From NCBI RefSeq assembly GCF_000336635.1, contig NZ_AOLY01000005.1, forward strand, positions 221,547 to 285,546: 64,000 bases of DNA, in the 5' to 3' direction. The DNA is from Haloarcula japonica DSM 6131 (GTDB taxonomy: Archaea > Halobacteriota > Halobacteria > Halobacteriales > Haloarculaceae). The stretch's first letter is position 1. Each line of letters starts with the position of its first letter. The position numbers and the translations under genes are program-made. Shown here piece after piece: positions 10,970-21,178 of the stretch. The notes under the pieces were generated by a model, which saw only the letters and a list, made by a program, of their open reading frames with translations, did no database searches and was not told the DNA's origin.

Positions 10970-11670
10970 TCGAGGTCAGCGATCTGCGCTATCGGTACGG
11001 CGATGTCGATGTTCTTGATGGGGTCACGCTGTCGATACCTGCTGGCCAGTACTGTCTACTCGTCGGGCCCAACGGGAGCGGCAAGACGACACTCGTCCGG
11101 CATCTCAACGCTCTGCTGACGCCCGACGCCGGAACGGTCACCGTCGATGGGACCGACGTGACGGATGACCATGTCGTCGCCCGGACACGTATCGGGATGG
11201 TATTTCAGCACCCCCGCGACCAGTTCGTCGCTGCGACTGTGGCGGCTGACGTGGCCTTCGGCCCGGAGAACCTCGGGCTTGACAGGGCCGAGATCGACCG
11301 CCGGGTCGAAACAGCGCTCGACGCTGTCGACCTCGGTGATGCCGCTGAGAGCCGTATCGACGCTCTCTCTGGGGGTGAACAGGCCCGCGTCGCCATCGCC
11401 GGGGCACTCGCTATGGAGCCGGACTACCTCGTGCTCGACGAACCGCTCGTCGGGCTCGACTGGCCGGCGAGGCAGTCGGTACTCGACCATCTCGACGCGC
11501 TGGCCGCCGATGGCACGGGCATCATCGTCGTCACGCACGACCTCCGGGACCTCCACGAGCGGGCTGACCGCCTCGTCGCCCTACACGACGGGCAGGTCGT
11601 TCTCGATGCGCCGCCAGCCGAGGCGCTCGATACCCTCCCGGACCTCGGCATCAGAGACCCGCGATGTTGA
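10966..11670 (+). CDS. bioM: ECF-transporter ATPase for biotin uptake
   Basis: A 234-aa ABC ATPase of the CbiO/EcfA/BioM type that powers the BioY transporter. Visible motifs are Walker A GPNGSGKTT (residues 30-38), Q-loop VFQHPRDQF, ABC signature LSGGEQARVAIAGAL, Walker B YLVLDEPLVGLD and the switch histidine in VVTHDL. It overlaps bioY by 4 bases and bioN by 7. Only one ATPase gene is present, so it presumably forms a homodimer, as in other BioMNY systems. Confidence 0.92.
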   Translation: MIEVSDLRYRYGDVDVLDGVTLSIPAGQYCLLVGPNGSGKTTLVRHLNALLTPDAGTVTVDGTDVTDDHVVARTRIGMVFQHPRDQFVAATVAADVAFGPENLGLDRAEIDRRVETALDAVDLGDAAESRIDALSGGEQARVAIAGALAMEPDYLVLDEPLVGLDWPARQSVLDHLDALAADGTGIIVVTHDLRDLHERADRLVALHDGQVVLDAPPAEALDTLPDLGIRDPRC

Positions 11671-12374
11671 GCTACCGACCCGGCTCGACGTTCGCGCATC
11701 GGCTGGACCCACGGTCGAAGCTGCTGGTCCAGTTCGGGCTCGCTATCGCCGCGGTCGCTCACCCCACGCTCCCGTGGCTCGTCGGAACGACCGCGTTCGC
11801 GCTGGCCACGCTCGCGGCGGCGCGGCTCTCGCCGCTTGCGGTCCTGCACTCGTATCGGGTCGTCCTTGCCGTGCTGGCACTGGCCCCCGTCGTTGCCGGC
11901 GTGGTCCTCGGTCCGCCGTGGTTTCGGGTCGACCCGGCGCTCCGCTCGGCGCTGCACGTCGGGCGCATCCTCCCGGTGTTACTCGTTAGCGCCGCCTACC
12001 TCACGTCGACGCCAGTCCGGGACACGCGGGCGGCGGTCCAGCGGCTGATACCTGGGAAGCCCGGACAGATTCTCGGTACCGGGATGGCGCTCGTCGTCCG
12101 GTTGTTCCCGCTGGTGCTCGCTGACGTTCGGGAAGTGCGCGACGCGATACACGCTCGTGGCGGCGAGGCCCGTCCGCTCCGGGACCGCGTTCGGCTGCTC
12201 GCTGTCCGGTCTCTGGAACGGACCCTCGACCGCTCGGACCGGCTCTCGGTCGCCCTGCGGGCCCGCTGTTTCGCGTGGAACCCGACGCTGCCGCCGCTTG
12301 CCTTCGAGCGTCGTGACTACCCGGTGCTCGCCGTCGGCATCGCGTTGGCGGTGTCGCCGCTCGTCCCGGTTTAG
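11664..12374 (+). CDS. bioN: ECF-transporter transmembrane (T) subunit for biotin uptake
   Basis: A 236-aa EcfT/BioN membrane protein coupling BioM to BioY. Four or five hydrophobic helices are followed by the cytoplasmic coupling region, where two Ala-Arg-Gly/Ala-Arg-Cys-type sequences (DAIHARGGEARP and ALRARCF) match the two short coupling-helix motifs of T subunits. The N-terminal RLDPRSKLLVQF is the family hallmark. The ATG at 11664 overlaps the bioM 3' end. The stop overlaps by 4 bases the stop of the convergent lipoprotein gene. Confidence 0.9.
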   Translation: MLSYRPGSTFAHRLDPRSKLLVQFGLAIAAVAHPTLPWLVGTTAFALATLAAARLSPLAVLHSYRVVLAVLALAPVVAGVVLGPPWFRVDPALRSALHVGRILPVLLVSAAYLTSTPVRDTRAAVQRLIPGKPGQILGTGMALVVRLFPLVLADVREVRDAIHARGGEARPLRDRVRLLAVRSLERTLDRSDRLSVALRARCFAWNPTLPPLAFERRDYPVLAVGIALAVSPLVPV

Positions 12375-13225
12375 CCGGTCGCCTGCGTGGACTCGGCGTT
12401 TGTCTCGTTTTCTCTGGACTGCTGTTTGAGCGCTGTCTCCACCCACGTCGGACGCGTGACTGCTCCCGAATCGGTATCGAACCGAATGGTACTGTTGGCG
12501 ACGGCCGGCGCACCGTCCCGCGTTCCGGTGTATCGTACCGACGCGCGCGTGAGGAGTCCCGTCCCGGTGACAATCGCTCGGATGCTGCTCGTTTCGACGC
12601 GGTCCAGGTCCGCGCTCGTTGCCCACTCCTCGCCCAAGTCCCGTGACTCAAGTACGTACGTCGGCGGGTCGGCGTTGGTATCGCTGGCGACGACGGCCGC
12701 GTTCTCGTCTGATAACGTCGTCGCGACGTTGTACGCGGTCCGCCGGTACGGATACCGCTGGTGGGATTCCTCGACCATGTACCGCGTAGTCCCGTTTGCA
12801 TACTGAAAGCGGAGAACGTGCACCGACTCGTTGGTCCACGACCGTCTGCCGACGATGGTGTCGCCGCCGGCCCGCTCGTGCCCTGCCCGGTGTCGCCACG
12901 AGAGGATCACGCCGTCATCACCTACTATCCGGCCCCGCTCCAGCCGCCGCGCCGTCGTCCCGTTGGCGAACTGGACGGTTCGGACGACCGTGACGGTGTA
13001 GCTCCTGTTCGTGAGCCGTCGCTCGTGGGCACTGCCGAGTCGCTCGGGGTCGCTGATGCTGTTGGCGGTGACACCTGGCGGCAGACTCGGATCCGGCGTG
13101 GGGACCGGGGCGGGCGTCACGGTCCGCTCGCCGCCGCTCGGACCGGCAGTGCTGAAGGCATTACAGCCTCCAAGGACGACGAGCGAAGCCAGAGCGATTC
13201 CGACAGCGAGTGAGCGAGGTTGCAC
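12371..13225 (-). CDS. Haloarchaeal outer-surface lipoprotein of unknown function
   Basis: A 284-aa protein from GTG 13225, chosen because it places a lipoprotein signal (hydrophobic stretch ending LVVLGGC) at the N-terminus; the frame remains open upstream to 13270. After the lipobox cysteine comes a Thr/Pro/Ser-rich linker, then a roughly 220-residue domain with alternating hydrophobic strands and many Tyr/Arg/Thr. It resembles haloarchaeal lipoproteins that occur in many copies per genome and have no known function. It ends convergently with bioN and has no obvious operon partner. Confidence 0.7.
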   Translation of the reverse strand: MQPRSLAVGIALASLVVLGGCNAFSTAGPSGGERTVTPAPVPTPDPSLPPGVTANSISDPERLGSAHERRLTNRSYTVTVVRTVQFANGTTARRLERGRIVGDDGVILSWRHRAGHERAGGDTIVGRRSWTNESVHVLRFQYANGTTRYMVEESHQRYPYRRTAYNVATTLSDENAAVVASDTNADPPTYVLESRDLGEEWATSADLDRVETSSIRAIVTGTGLLTRASVRYTGTRDGAPAVANSTIRFDTDSGAVTRPTWVETALKQQSRENETNAESTQATG

Positions 13226-13301
13226 GAGCGGGCCTTCGAATGCCTGGTTGAATTGGTCTTCGGCGGCCAACTACGGGCCAGAACGCATACGCGCCGGTCT
13301 G

Positions 13302-16300
13302 TCACTCCACGATATCGACACCGGTAATCTCGAACCGTGCGCCGCCCTCGCTCCCCTCGTCGATAGTCACCGTCCAGTCGTGTGCGTCGGCGATCTCCGC
13401 GACGATCCAGAGCCCGAACCCCGTCCCGGCGTCCGATGTCGAGTATCCCGTTTCGAACACGCGCGACCGGTTTTCCCCGTCGATACCCTCGCCGTCGTCC
13501 TTGACATAGAAGCCATCGTCAAGCTCCCCGATGGTGACTGTCACGTCGTCACCGCCGTGTCCGACGCTGTTGCTGAACAGGTTCTCGAGCAGTTGTTCCA
13601 AGCGGCTCCTGTCGGCACGAACGACGGCGTCCGTCTCAACGGTGAGTTCGGCGTCGCTGGTTTCTACGTTGTGCCAGCACTGTTCAGCTGTGTCCGTGAG
13701 CGCAACTACGCCAGCGTCAACCGCCGACTGCTCGTCGCGTGCGGCCGCGAGCAGGTCATCGATGAGGGTCCGCATCCGAGCGAGTGCGTCGCTGGCGCTG
13801 TCGAGGTGTTCGCTGTCGTACTCCTGCTGGGCCAGTTCGATGCGCCCTTCGGCGACGGATAGCGGGTTCCTGAGGTCGTGGCTGACGATGCTAGTGAACT
13901 CTTCAAGGCGTTCGTTCGTTTCCTCCAGTTCCTGTTCGCGGCGCTTGCGTTCGGTGATGTCACGGTCGATACCGATTGCGCGGTCCGGTGTCCCGTCGCT
14001 GTCAGATTCGACGCGGCCCTTCGCTTCCATCCAGCGGACCTCGCCATCGCGGATGATCCGGAACTCGGCTTCGTACGTACCGGTCTCGGTCGCCGATTCG
14101 ATGCGGGCCGCGACGTCCGGCTGGTCCTCGGGATGGACCAGCGGTAAAAACTCGTCCAGCGACTCGACATCAGTGCCGTACAGCGTCTCGGATCCGGGGT
14201 AGTACGACAGGTCGCCGGACTCGAACTTGCGGTCCCAGACGACCGCGTTGGTGGCCTTTAGCGCGAGCTCCATCCGCTCGCGTGCCTCCTCCAGTTCGCG
14301 CTCCCGGAGCTTTCGGTCGGTGATGTCCTGGATCGACCCCCGGAGTTTGACAACGTCGCCGTTATCGGTGACCGGTTCACACAGTGCGCGGACCCACCGG
14401 TAGTTGTCGTCGTCGCCGATACGCACTTCCATGTCGTACCCCTCGGCCGTTTCTATCGCCCGCTGGAACTCCGTCATGACCGTTCCCCTGTCATCGGGGT
14501 GGTACAGGTCGACGATGGATTCGACGCTCAGTTCGTCGTCGGGCGTCAGCCCGTGTAGCCGGTAGAACTCGCTTGTCACCGTCATTTCCGGCGGATCGGT
14601 GGTCACCTCTATCTCCCACCCGCCGACGCTTGCGATCCGCTGGGCTTGGTCGAGGAGCTCCTTCGTCCGCGTAAGCTCCTGCTCGCGTGCTTTCCGCTCG
14701 GTGATGTCCCGACCGATGCCGGCCAGCATCGGATTCCCATCGGGGTCCTCGACGCGGGTCGCCGTGAACTCGTGCGGAATCAACTCTCCGGATTTCGTAA
14801 TAAACGGTGCCTCTACGCGGGTGGTGCCACCCTCGAACACCGATTCAATCGCGGCCAGAACGAGGTCATGATGTTCCTCAGGGAAGAACTCGGCCCCGTG
14901 GGTCCCGGCCACGTCGGCGGCCGAGTAGCCGGTCACGTTCAGCAGGCTCTCGTTCCAGCGCCGGAAGCGACCGTCGCTGTCGAGGACGTAGAACACGTCG
15001 TCGATGGCGTCCAGCATGTCGTCGGTGTACTCCTTGTACCGTTCGAGGCGCTCCTCACGCTGCTGGCGTTCGAGTTCGTAACCCACCCACTGTGCCGCGA
15101 GATGGACGAACGTCTTCTCATCCTCGGTGAAAGGGGTCTCACGGGGGGAGCGGTCGACGAAACAGAGCGTCCCCGAATGCGCGTTACGGACACGGACCTC
15201 GCTGCTAATGTACGTCTCGTACTCCCATCGGTCGTACGCTGGATCTGAGTCCCATCCCTCTTCGGACGCTTCCGCGATTGCCATGACGCTCCCTACGTCG
15301 ATCATCTTCCGGCAGTACGACTCCGACAGCGGCGTGACGGTCCCCGGCTTGAGCCGTTCATCGCTCCCGCTTGCATAGCAGACAGTGAACTCGTCACGGT
15401 CAGTATCATCCGATGAGAGAAACGCACCAGCGGTCCCCAGCCGCTCCCGGCCCAAGTCCAGGACCGCCTGGATCTTCTCATCGAACGAGGCGTCGGGGTC
15501 GGCGCTGATCTCGTAGAGTCGCCGGAGCGTCTGGTTGTGCTCCGCGAGTTGGTTCTTCGTGGCTTCGAGTTCGCGTTCGCGGTTCCGTCGCTCGGTCACG
15601 TCGCGGGCGAACCCGGCCACGCGAACCGTCTCGCCAGCATCGTTCGTGATGGGCTCGCCCTGTATCCAGACCCAGCGCTGATACTCTTCTTCGGCGTTAA
15701 CTCGGCACTCGGCGTCGGCCGATTCGCCGTTCATGAGACACCGCATCGCGTCTTTCATTCGTTCGCGGTCCTCGGGGTGGATGCCGTTCAGGAAGTCATA
15801 CGGGTTGTCACGGAGCTTGGCAACTGACCGCCCCCAGATGTCCTCGTAGGCGGAGTTAATCACGAGCACTTCGCTCAGGTCGGCTGTGAACTCCCAGATG
15901 ATATCGTTGGTCGCCTCCGTGAGTTCACGGACACGGCGCTCCGACTCGGCGGCCTGTCGCCTCGCACGGTACTCGGAGACCGCGTTTTCGATGCGATTGG
16001 CCAGCAGTTCGTACACCTCGACACCGAACGACTTCTGTAAATAGTCGGTCACCCCCATCGAGATAGCTTCGCTGGCTACCTCCTCGCTACCCTTGCCGGT
16101 GAACAAAATGAACGGCAGATCCGGGTTCGTCTCCCGAATCGCATCGAGCAGTTCGATGCCGTTCATTTTCGGCATATCGTAGTCGGAGACGACAGCGTCG
16201 AACCCGTTTTCGGCGACCCGGTCGAGTCCGTCCCGCGCGCTGGTCGCGGTTTCGACGGAGATCCGGTCGTCCGCGGCCTCCAGGGAATCCGCCGCGACGG

Positions 16301-16400
16301 CCACGAAGTCAGGGTCGTCGTCGACGTGTAACACCCGAATCTGTTCGCCGACGACATCGGTCTCCCTGTCGAGGTGTCGGCCACGAAGCGCCTCGCTCAT
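13302..16400 (-). CDS. Hybrid sensor: receiver-PAS-GAF-PAS-PAS-PAS histidine kinase
   Basis: A soluble kinase of 1032 aa from ATG 16400 (GTG at 16421 is possible). Order: receiver domain at the N-terminus with acidic pocket VLHVDDDPDF and phospho-Asp in VVSDYDMP; PAS (about 160-275); GAF (295-455); three PAS domains (460-585, 595-715, 720-840), each closed by a DITERK- or DITDRK-type PAC end; HisKA with the phospho-histidine in IVSHDLRNPL (near residue 865); and HATPase with N box LLENLFSNSVGHGG, G1 DDGEGI and G2 GTGFGLWI. No membrane segment is seen, so cytosolic signals such as redox, gas or light chromophores are likely. No cognate output gene is adjacent. Confidence 0.93.
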   Translation of the reverse strand: MSEALRGRHLDRETDVVGEQIRVLHVDDDPDFVAVAADSLEAADDRISVETATSARDGLDRVAENGFDAVVSDYDMPKMNGIELLDAIRETNPDLPFILFTGKGSEEVASEAISMGVTDYLQKSFGVEVYELLANRIENAVSEYRARRQAAESERRVRELTEATNDIIWEFTADLSEVLVINSAYEDIWGRSVAKLRDNPYDFLNGIHPEDRERMKDAMRCLMNGESADAECRVNAEEEYQRWVWIQGEPITNDAGETVRVAGFARDVTERRNRERELEATKNQLAEHNQTLRRLYEISADPDASFDEKIQAVLDLGRERLGTAGAFLSSDDTDRDEFTVCYASGSDERLKPGTVTPLSESYCRKMIDVGSVMAIAEASEEGWDSDPAYDRWEYETYISSEVRVRNAHSGTLCFVDRSPRETPFTEDEKTFVHLAAQWVGYELERQQREERLERYKEYTDDMLDAIDDVFYVLDSDGRFRRWNESLLNVTGYSAADVAGTHGAEFFPEEHHDLVLAAIESVFEGGTTRVEAPFITKSGELIPHEFTATRVEDPDGNPMLAGIGRDITERKAREQELTRTKELLDQAQRIASVGGWEIEVTTDPPEMTVTSEFYRLHGLTPDDELSVESIVDLYHPDDRGTVMTEFQRAIETAEGYDMEVRIGDDDNYRWVRALCEPVTDNGDVVKLRGSIQDITDRKLRERELEEARERMELALKATNAVVWDRKFESGDLSYYPGSETLYGTDVESLDEFLPLVHPEDQPDVAARIESATETGTYEAEFRIIRDGEVRWMEAKGRVESDSDGTPDRAIGIDRDITERKRREQELEETNERLEEFTSIVSHDLRNPLSVAEGRIELAQQEYDSEHLDSASDALARMRTLIDDLLAAARDEQSAVDAGVVALTDTAEQCWHNVETSDAELTVETDAVVRADRSRLEQLLENLFSNSVGHGGDDVTVTIGELDDGFYVKDDGEGIDGENRSRVFETGYSTSDAGTGFGLWIVAEIADAHDWTVTIDEGSEGGARFEITGVDIVE

Positions 16401-16549
16401 ATCGACCGATTCACAAGTCACTGCAAAAACAGTTCTGGCGGTGACTTCGTGGTCGCGTGTGAGCGAAGCCGCCAGCCGATGGGGGCGACGCCGTTACCTA
16501 CGTGCGATAGCACCGACCGACAGCGATCCGGTCTCCCGGGACACCGGGT

Positions 16550-17344
16550 TCAGTCTGCCGCGCGGCCGCCGTCGCCGGCGTACGCGCGCGTCACGTCCAC
16601 GAGCGCCTTCCGGAACTCGGATTCGTCCGGCTCAGGCGAGAGCGCTGCGAAGTGGCGCTTGAACTCAGCGAGATCGACTGATTCGGCGTCCTGGCCCGCG
16701 GCGTGTGCGAGGTCGTACAGCCGGTGGTCCGAGCCGACCAGATCGTGGCGCTCACACAGCGCAAGGGCGAACGCCGCGTTGACGGCCGTGATGTCCGGGT
16801 CTGCAGCCGGCGTCAGCCGTGCGGCCGGTTCGCTGGGATGGCGCATCCGGGTCGGCGATGTCGAGCGGCCCCCGGTCGGCGGATCGCCGGGCCGGTCGGC
16901 GACGGCAGCCGCGAGGCTGGCTTCCAGAAACGGCACCAGTTTGTCGCCGGGCACCACCGGCATCCAGATATCGTCGGCGTAGACGTCTTTCATGTGGTTG
17001 GCGATCTGGTAACAGTGCGTGAGCTTTCGCTGTTCGACCGAGCGCCCCGCCAGCGCGAGGTAGATGGCTTCCCGCGTCGACTGCGTGTGTGACGGATGCC
17101 CGCGTTCGTGGTGGTGCATGTGAGCGTACTCGTGTAACGCCAATTCGCGGGCCATTGCGCTCGTCGCGGCTTGACGGGAGATTGTCAGCCTGTGGGCGTC
17201 GTCGCTGTGGCTGACGCGGGTACGCTCGTCGGGGTCCTCCCGGACCCGGACAGTCACTGGTCGTTTCAGGTCGTGTTCCGTCGAGAAGAGGTCCCTCGCC
17301 CCGAGAAACGGTTCGGCCGGCCCACCCTGCACGTGCACGTCCAT
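16550..17344 (-). CDS. Uncharacterised HEXXH protein, putative zinc peptidase-like
   Basis: A 264-aa soluble protein of a haloarchaeal family I cannot name with certainty. Residues about 91-104 read HEYAHMHHHERGHP, so the zinc-metallopeptidase HEXXH pattern (HEYAH) is followed by further histidines and a glutamate that could supply a third ligand. No signal peptide or membrane segment is visible, so the protein is cytosolic. The rest is acidic and helical. Whether it cleaves proteins is inference from the motif alone. The gene stands alone between the kinase and the trans-sulfuration gene. Confidence 0.65.
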   Translation of the reverse strand: MDVHVQGGPAEPFLGARDLFSTEHDLKRPVTVRVREDPDERTRVSHSDDAHRLTISRQAATSAMARELALHEYAHMHHHERGHPSHTQSTREAIYLALAGRSVEQRKLTHCYQIANHMKDVYADDIWMPVVPGDKLVPFLEASLAAAVADRPGDPPTGGRSTSPTRMRHPSEPAARLTPAADPDITAVNAAFALALCERHDLVGSDHRLYDLAHAAGQDAESVDLAEFKRHFAALSPEPDESEFRKALVDVTRAYAGDGGRAAD

Positions 17345-17410
17345 GTGTCACCATATCATGGGTCGCAGCGCTATTAATGCACGGGTGAGGGCAGCGTTCG
17401 CACGCAGCGC

Positions 17411-18604
17411 TCAGGACTCAAGCGCCGCGAAACCGCGCTCCAGGTCGGCCCGGAGGTCATCGACGTCCTCGATACCGACTGAAAGGCGGATGAGCGTCTC
17501 GGAGATACCGAGTTCGTCCCGTGCCGTCGGTGAGAGCGGTTCGTGCGTCATCGCCGCCGGGAGTTCCGCCAGGCTTTCGACGCCGCCGAGGCTGACTGCC
17601 AGCGTCACCGTCTCTAACGCTTCGAGAAAGCGCTTGGCGTCGGCCATATCCCCGGCCAGTTCGAACGAGAGCACGCCGCCAAAGCCCTGCATCTGCTCGC
17701 AAGCCAGATCGTGCTGTGGGTGGCTCTCTAACCCTGGGTAGTGGACCGTTTCGACGCGTTCGTGATCGTCGAGGTACTGCGCAAGGGCCATGGCGTTGTT
17801 CTCGTGGCGAGTCATCCGGACGCCCAGCGTTTTGATGCCTCGCGAGACGAGATAGCTGTCGAACGGGGCGAGCATATTCCCGAGCGCGATCTGCTGGCGG
17901 AACTCTACTCGTTCGGCGACCGCGGGGTCGTCGGTAATCAGCGCGCCGCCGACAGCATCGCTGTGGCCGTTGATGTACTTCGTCGTGCTGTGGACCGCGA
18001 GGTCCGCACCGAGCGACAGCGGCTGCTGGAAGTACGGACTCGCGAAGGTGTTGTCGACCCCGACCATCGCGCCGTAGTCGGCAGCGACGGCCGCAATCGC
18101 GTCGATGTCACACAGTCTGATACCCGGGTTCGTCGGGGTCTCGACCCAGACTAGCTCTGTTGCCGGTGTCATCGCGGCCGCTACAGCGTCGACATCGGTC
18201 GCGTCGACGAACTCCACGTCGACACCGAGTTGGTCCCGAAACAGCGTTTCGAACATCCGTCGCGTGCCCGCGTAGAGGTCGTCGAACGCGACGACGTGGT
18301 CGCCCGGTTCGACCAGCGAAAGCACCGCTGTTGCGACGGCTGCCGTCCCCGAACTGAAGGCATAGGCCCGTTCTCCGCCTTCGAGCGCGGCCAACTCCTG
18401 TTCGAGGCCATGTCGTGTCGGGTTCGACAGCCGCGAGTAGAGGAACTCCCCCTCACCGGGGTCGATGTCCTCTAGAGACAGGTCCGTGTCGAGCCCGGCC
18501 AGTTCGTAGGTCGACGAGAGGTGTATCGGGAGCGTGACATCCCCCGCTGCTGACGCCGTCTCGGTATCGACTGCAATCGTGTCGAGGTGTGGACGCCGAG
18601 TCAT
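17411..18604 (-). CDS. PLP-dependent trans-sulfuration enzyme (cystathionine gamma-synthase/lyase family)
   Basis: A 397-aa enzyme of the Cys/Met metabolism PLP family. The start at ATG 18604 (MTRRPHLDTIAVDTE) is favoured over 18646. Family landmarks are the N-terminal HLSSTYE, the tyrosine loop YSRLSNPTRHGLEQELAALEGG, SSGTAAVATA, the aspartate of VGVDNTFASPYFQQPL, and the PLP lysine in VHSTTKYINGHSD. The C-terminal ESLAELPAAMTH matches the substrate-carboxylate arginine region only in part. Choosing between gamma-synthase, gamma-lyase and O-acetylhomoserine-type activity is not possible from sequence. It belongs to methionine/cysteine metabolism. Confidence 0.9.
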   Translation of the reverse strand: MTRRPHLDTIAVDTETASAAGDVTLPIHLSSTYELAGLDTDLSLEDIDPGEGEFLYSRLSNPTRHGLEQELAALEGGERAYAFSSGTAAVATAVLSLVEPGDHVVAFDDLYAGTRRMFETLFRDQLGVDVEFVDATDVDAVAAAMTPATELVWVETPTNPGIRLCDIDAIAAVAADYGAMVGVDNTFASPYFQQPLSLGADLAVHSTTKYINGHSDAVGGALITDDPAVAERVEFRQQIALGNMLAPFDSYLVSRGIKTLGVRMTRHENNAMALAQYLDDHERVETVHYPGLESHPQHDLACEQMQGFGGVLSFELAGDMADAKRFLEALETVTLAVSLGGVESLAELPAAMTHEPLSPTARDELGISETLIRLSVGIEDVDDLRADLERGFAALES

Positions 18605-18807
18605 ACGCTCCCGTCCGCTGGCTGGCGCTAATACCTTTGCAATCATTACTCATCCGCCTGCAAATAATTATAATCGCTGAGCATACGCCTTTAGCTCTCG
18701 ACTGGTCGGAATGCCAGACCATGCCACGCGAACGGCCGAATTTCGACCGGTCACGGCCGTAGTGAAACACTATCCTTTTGACCCTGCTGTTGATAGAATG
18801 CTGTATA

Positions 18808-20994
18808 ATGGGCCGACGTAAGAAAATCGTCCAAGAATGTGAGACACTGATGGACGATCCGGAGCACATCCGGAACATCGCCATCGCTGCTCACGTCGAT
18901 CACGGAAAGACGACGCTGACAGACAATCTGCTGGCCGGTGCCGGCATGATTTCCGACGACACTGCCGGCGAACAGCTGGCGATGGACACCGAGGAAGACG
19001 AACAGGAACGTGGGATCACCATCGACGCGGCTAACGTTTCGATGACCCACGAGTACGAGGACCAGAACCACCTCATCAACCTTATTGACACCCCTGGCCA
19101 CGTCGACTTCGGTGGCGACGTGACCCGTGCGATGCGTGCCGTCGACGGCGCGCTGGTGGTCGTCGACGCCGTCGAGGGCGCGATGCCCCAGACCGAGACG
19201 GTGCTCCGGCAGGCGCTCCGCGAGGGCGTCAAGCCGACGCTGTTCATCAACAAGGTCGACCGCCTCATCTCCGAGCTCCAGGAGGGGCCCGAGGAGATGC
19301 AGAAGCGCCTGCTCGCGGTCATCCAGGACGTCAACGACCTCATCCGCGGCATGACCGAGGAGATGGACGACATCGAAGACTGGACGGTTTCCGTCGAGGA
19401 AGGGACCGTCGGCTTCGGCTCCGCGCTGTACAAGTGGGGCGTCTCGATGCCGTCGATGCAGCGGACCGGCATGGACTTCGGCGAAATCATGGAGCTCGAA
19501 CGCAACGACAACCGCCAGGAACTCCACGAGCGCACGCCGCTGTCCGACGTGGTGCTCGACATGGTGTGTGAGCACTTCCCCAACCCTGTCGACGCCCAGC
19601 CGATGCGCGTTCCGCGTATCTGGCGTGGTGACGCCGAATCACAGCTCGCCGACGACATGCGTCTTGTCAACGAGGACGGCGAAGTCGTCCTGATGGTTAC
19701 CGACATCGGTGTCGACCCCCACGCCGGCGAAATCGCCGCCGGCCGTGTCTTCTCCGGCACGCTGGAGAAGGGTCAGGAGCTGTACGTCTCCGGGACCGCG
19801 GGCAAGAACCGCATCCAGAGCGTCGGCATCTACATGGGTGGCGAGCGCGAGGAAGTCGACCGCGTCCCCGCTGGGAACATCGCCGCCGTCACGGGCCTCA
19901 AGGACGCCATCGCTGGCTCCACCGTCTCCAGCGAGGAGATGACGCCGTTCGAGTCCATCGAACACATCTCGGAGCCGGTCATCACGAAATCCGTCGAGGC
20001 ACAGAACATGGACGACCTGCCGAAGCTCATCGAGACGCTCCAGCAGGTCGCCAAGGAAGACCCGACCATTCAGGTCGAAATTAACGAGGACACCGGCGAG
20101 CACCTCATCTCCGGCCAGGGTGAACTCCACCTGGAAGTCATCGGCCAGCGTATCGAGCGCAACCAGGGCATCCCGATCAACACCGGTGAGCCGATCGTCG
20201 TCTACCGCGAGGCCCCACAGGACAACAGCCGCGAAGTCGAAGGTCGGTCGCCGAACAACCACAACCGCTTCTACATCAGCATCGAGCCGCTCGGCGAGGA
20301 CATCGTCGAGACGATCAAGATGGGCGAGGCGTCGATGGACATGCCCGAACTGGAGCGCCGTGAAGCGCTGCAGGAAGCCGGCATGGACAAGGACGACTCC
20401 CAGAACATCGAGCACATCCACGGGACCAACATCCTGCTTGACGAGACGAAGGGTATCCAGCACCTCAACGAGACGATGGAACTGGTCATCGAGGGTCTCG
20501 AAGAAGCCCTCGACGACGGTCCGCTCGCGGCCGAGCCGGTCCAGGGGTCGCTCATCCGTCTCCACGACGCCCGCCTCCACGAGGACGCCATCCACCGCGG
20601 TCCGGCCCAGGTTATCCCCGCCGTCCGCGAGGCTGTGCACAACGCACTTATCGATGCCAGTATCAAACTGCTGGAGCCGATCCAGCAGGTCCGTATCGAC
20701 GTGCCCAACGACCACATGGGCGCTGCGAGCGGTGAGATCCAGGGCCGCCGTGGCCGCGTCGACGACATGTACCAGGAAGGCGACCTGATGGTCGTCGAAG
20801 GCGTCGCCCCGGTTGACGAGATGATCGGCTTCTCCTCCGACATCCGCTCCGCAACCGAGGGCCGTGCCTCCTGGAACACCGAGAACGCCGGCTTCCAGGT
20901 CCTTGCCGACAACCTCCAGCCCGACAAGATCAGCGAGATCCGCGAGCGCAAGGGCATGAAGCAGGAACTGAACCCGGCGATCGACTACTTCTAG
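18808..20994 (+). CDS. aef2: Translation elongation factor aEF-2
   Basis: The 728-aa GTPase that drives ribosomal translocation. The ATG at 18808 ([15 protein letters not shown]) is the family N-terminus; the frame extends further upstream to 18778. G motifs: [11 protein letters not shown] (G1), RGITI (G2), DTPGHVDF (G3), NKVDR (G4). The diphthamide loop [13 protein letters not shown] has its target histidine near residue 596, so the ADP-ribosylatable modification is expected. Full domains II-V follow. In many archaea this gene directly follows rpsG; here unrelated genes intervene. Confidence 0.97.
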   Translation: MGRRKKIVQECETLMDDPEHIRNIAIAAHVDHGKTTLTDNLLAGAGMISDDTAGEQLAMDTEEDEQERGITIDAANVSMTHEYEDQNHLINLIDTPGHVDFGGDVTRAMRAVDGALVVVDAVEGAMPQTETVLRQALREGVKPTLFINKVDRLISELQEGPEEMQKRLLAVIQDVNDLIRGMTEEMDDIEDWTVSVEEGTVGFGSALYKWGVSMPSMQRTGMDFGEIMELERNDNRQELHERTPLSDVVLDMVCEHFPNPVDAQPMRVPRIWRGDAESQLADDMRLVNEDGEVVLMVTDIGVDPHAGEIAAGRVFSGTLEKGQELYVSGTAGKNRIQSVGIYMGGEREEVDRVPAGNIAAVTGLKDAIAGSTVSSEEMTPFESIEHISEPVITKSVEAQNMDDLPKLIETLQQVAKEDPTIQVEINEDTGEHLISGQGELHLEVIGQRIERNQGIPINTGEPIVVYREAPQDNSREVEGRSPNNHNRFYISIEPLGEDIVETIKMGEASMDMPELERREALQEAGMDKDDSQNIEHIHGTNILLDETKGIQHLNETMELVIEGLEEALDDGPLAAEPVQGSLIRLHDARLHEDAIHRGPAQVIPAVREAVHNALIDASIKLLEPIQQVRIDVPNDHMGAASGEIQGRRGRVDDMYQEGDLMVVEGVAPVDEMIGFSSDIRSATEGRASWNTENAGFQVLADNLQPDKISEIRERKGMKQELNPAIDYF

Positions 20995-21178
20995 ACCACC
21001 TTTTTCTGCGTCGGGTTCGGATCGCGCTCTCCGAGCGCGCTCGAACCACTCCTTGAAAAACGTGGGCGAAAAAGGCGCGAATCGATCCGCGATTCGCGGG
21101 AAACCGCGCGCCGACGGCGCGCGGTATGCCTGTCCGCTCCGCGCTGTTAGATTTCGCTGCGCTTGGACACGTTTTCCG
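20995..21178. repeat. Intergenic T-run and GC-rich palindromes
   Basis: A TTTTT run at 21001-21005 just after the aef2 stop is the likely terminator. Beyond it lie two perfect hairpins: a 9-bp stem at 21076-21084 with 21090-21098 (5-base loop), and a 10-bp stem at 21103-21112 with 21116-21125 around a GAC triloop. They separate two convergent genes. No ORF is credible here. Confidence 0.6.
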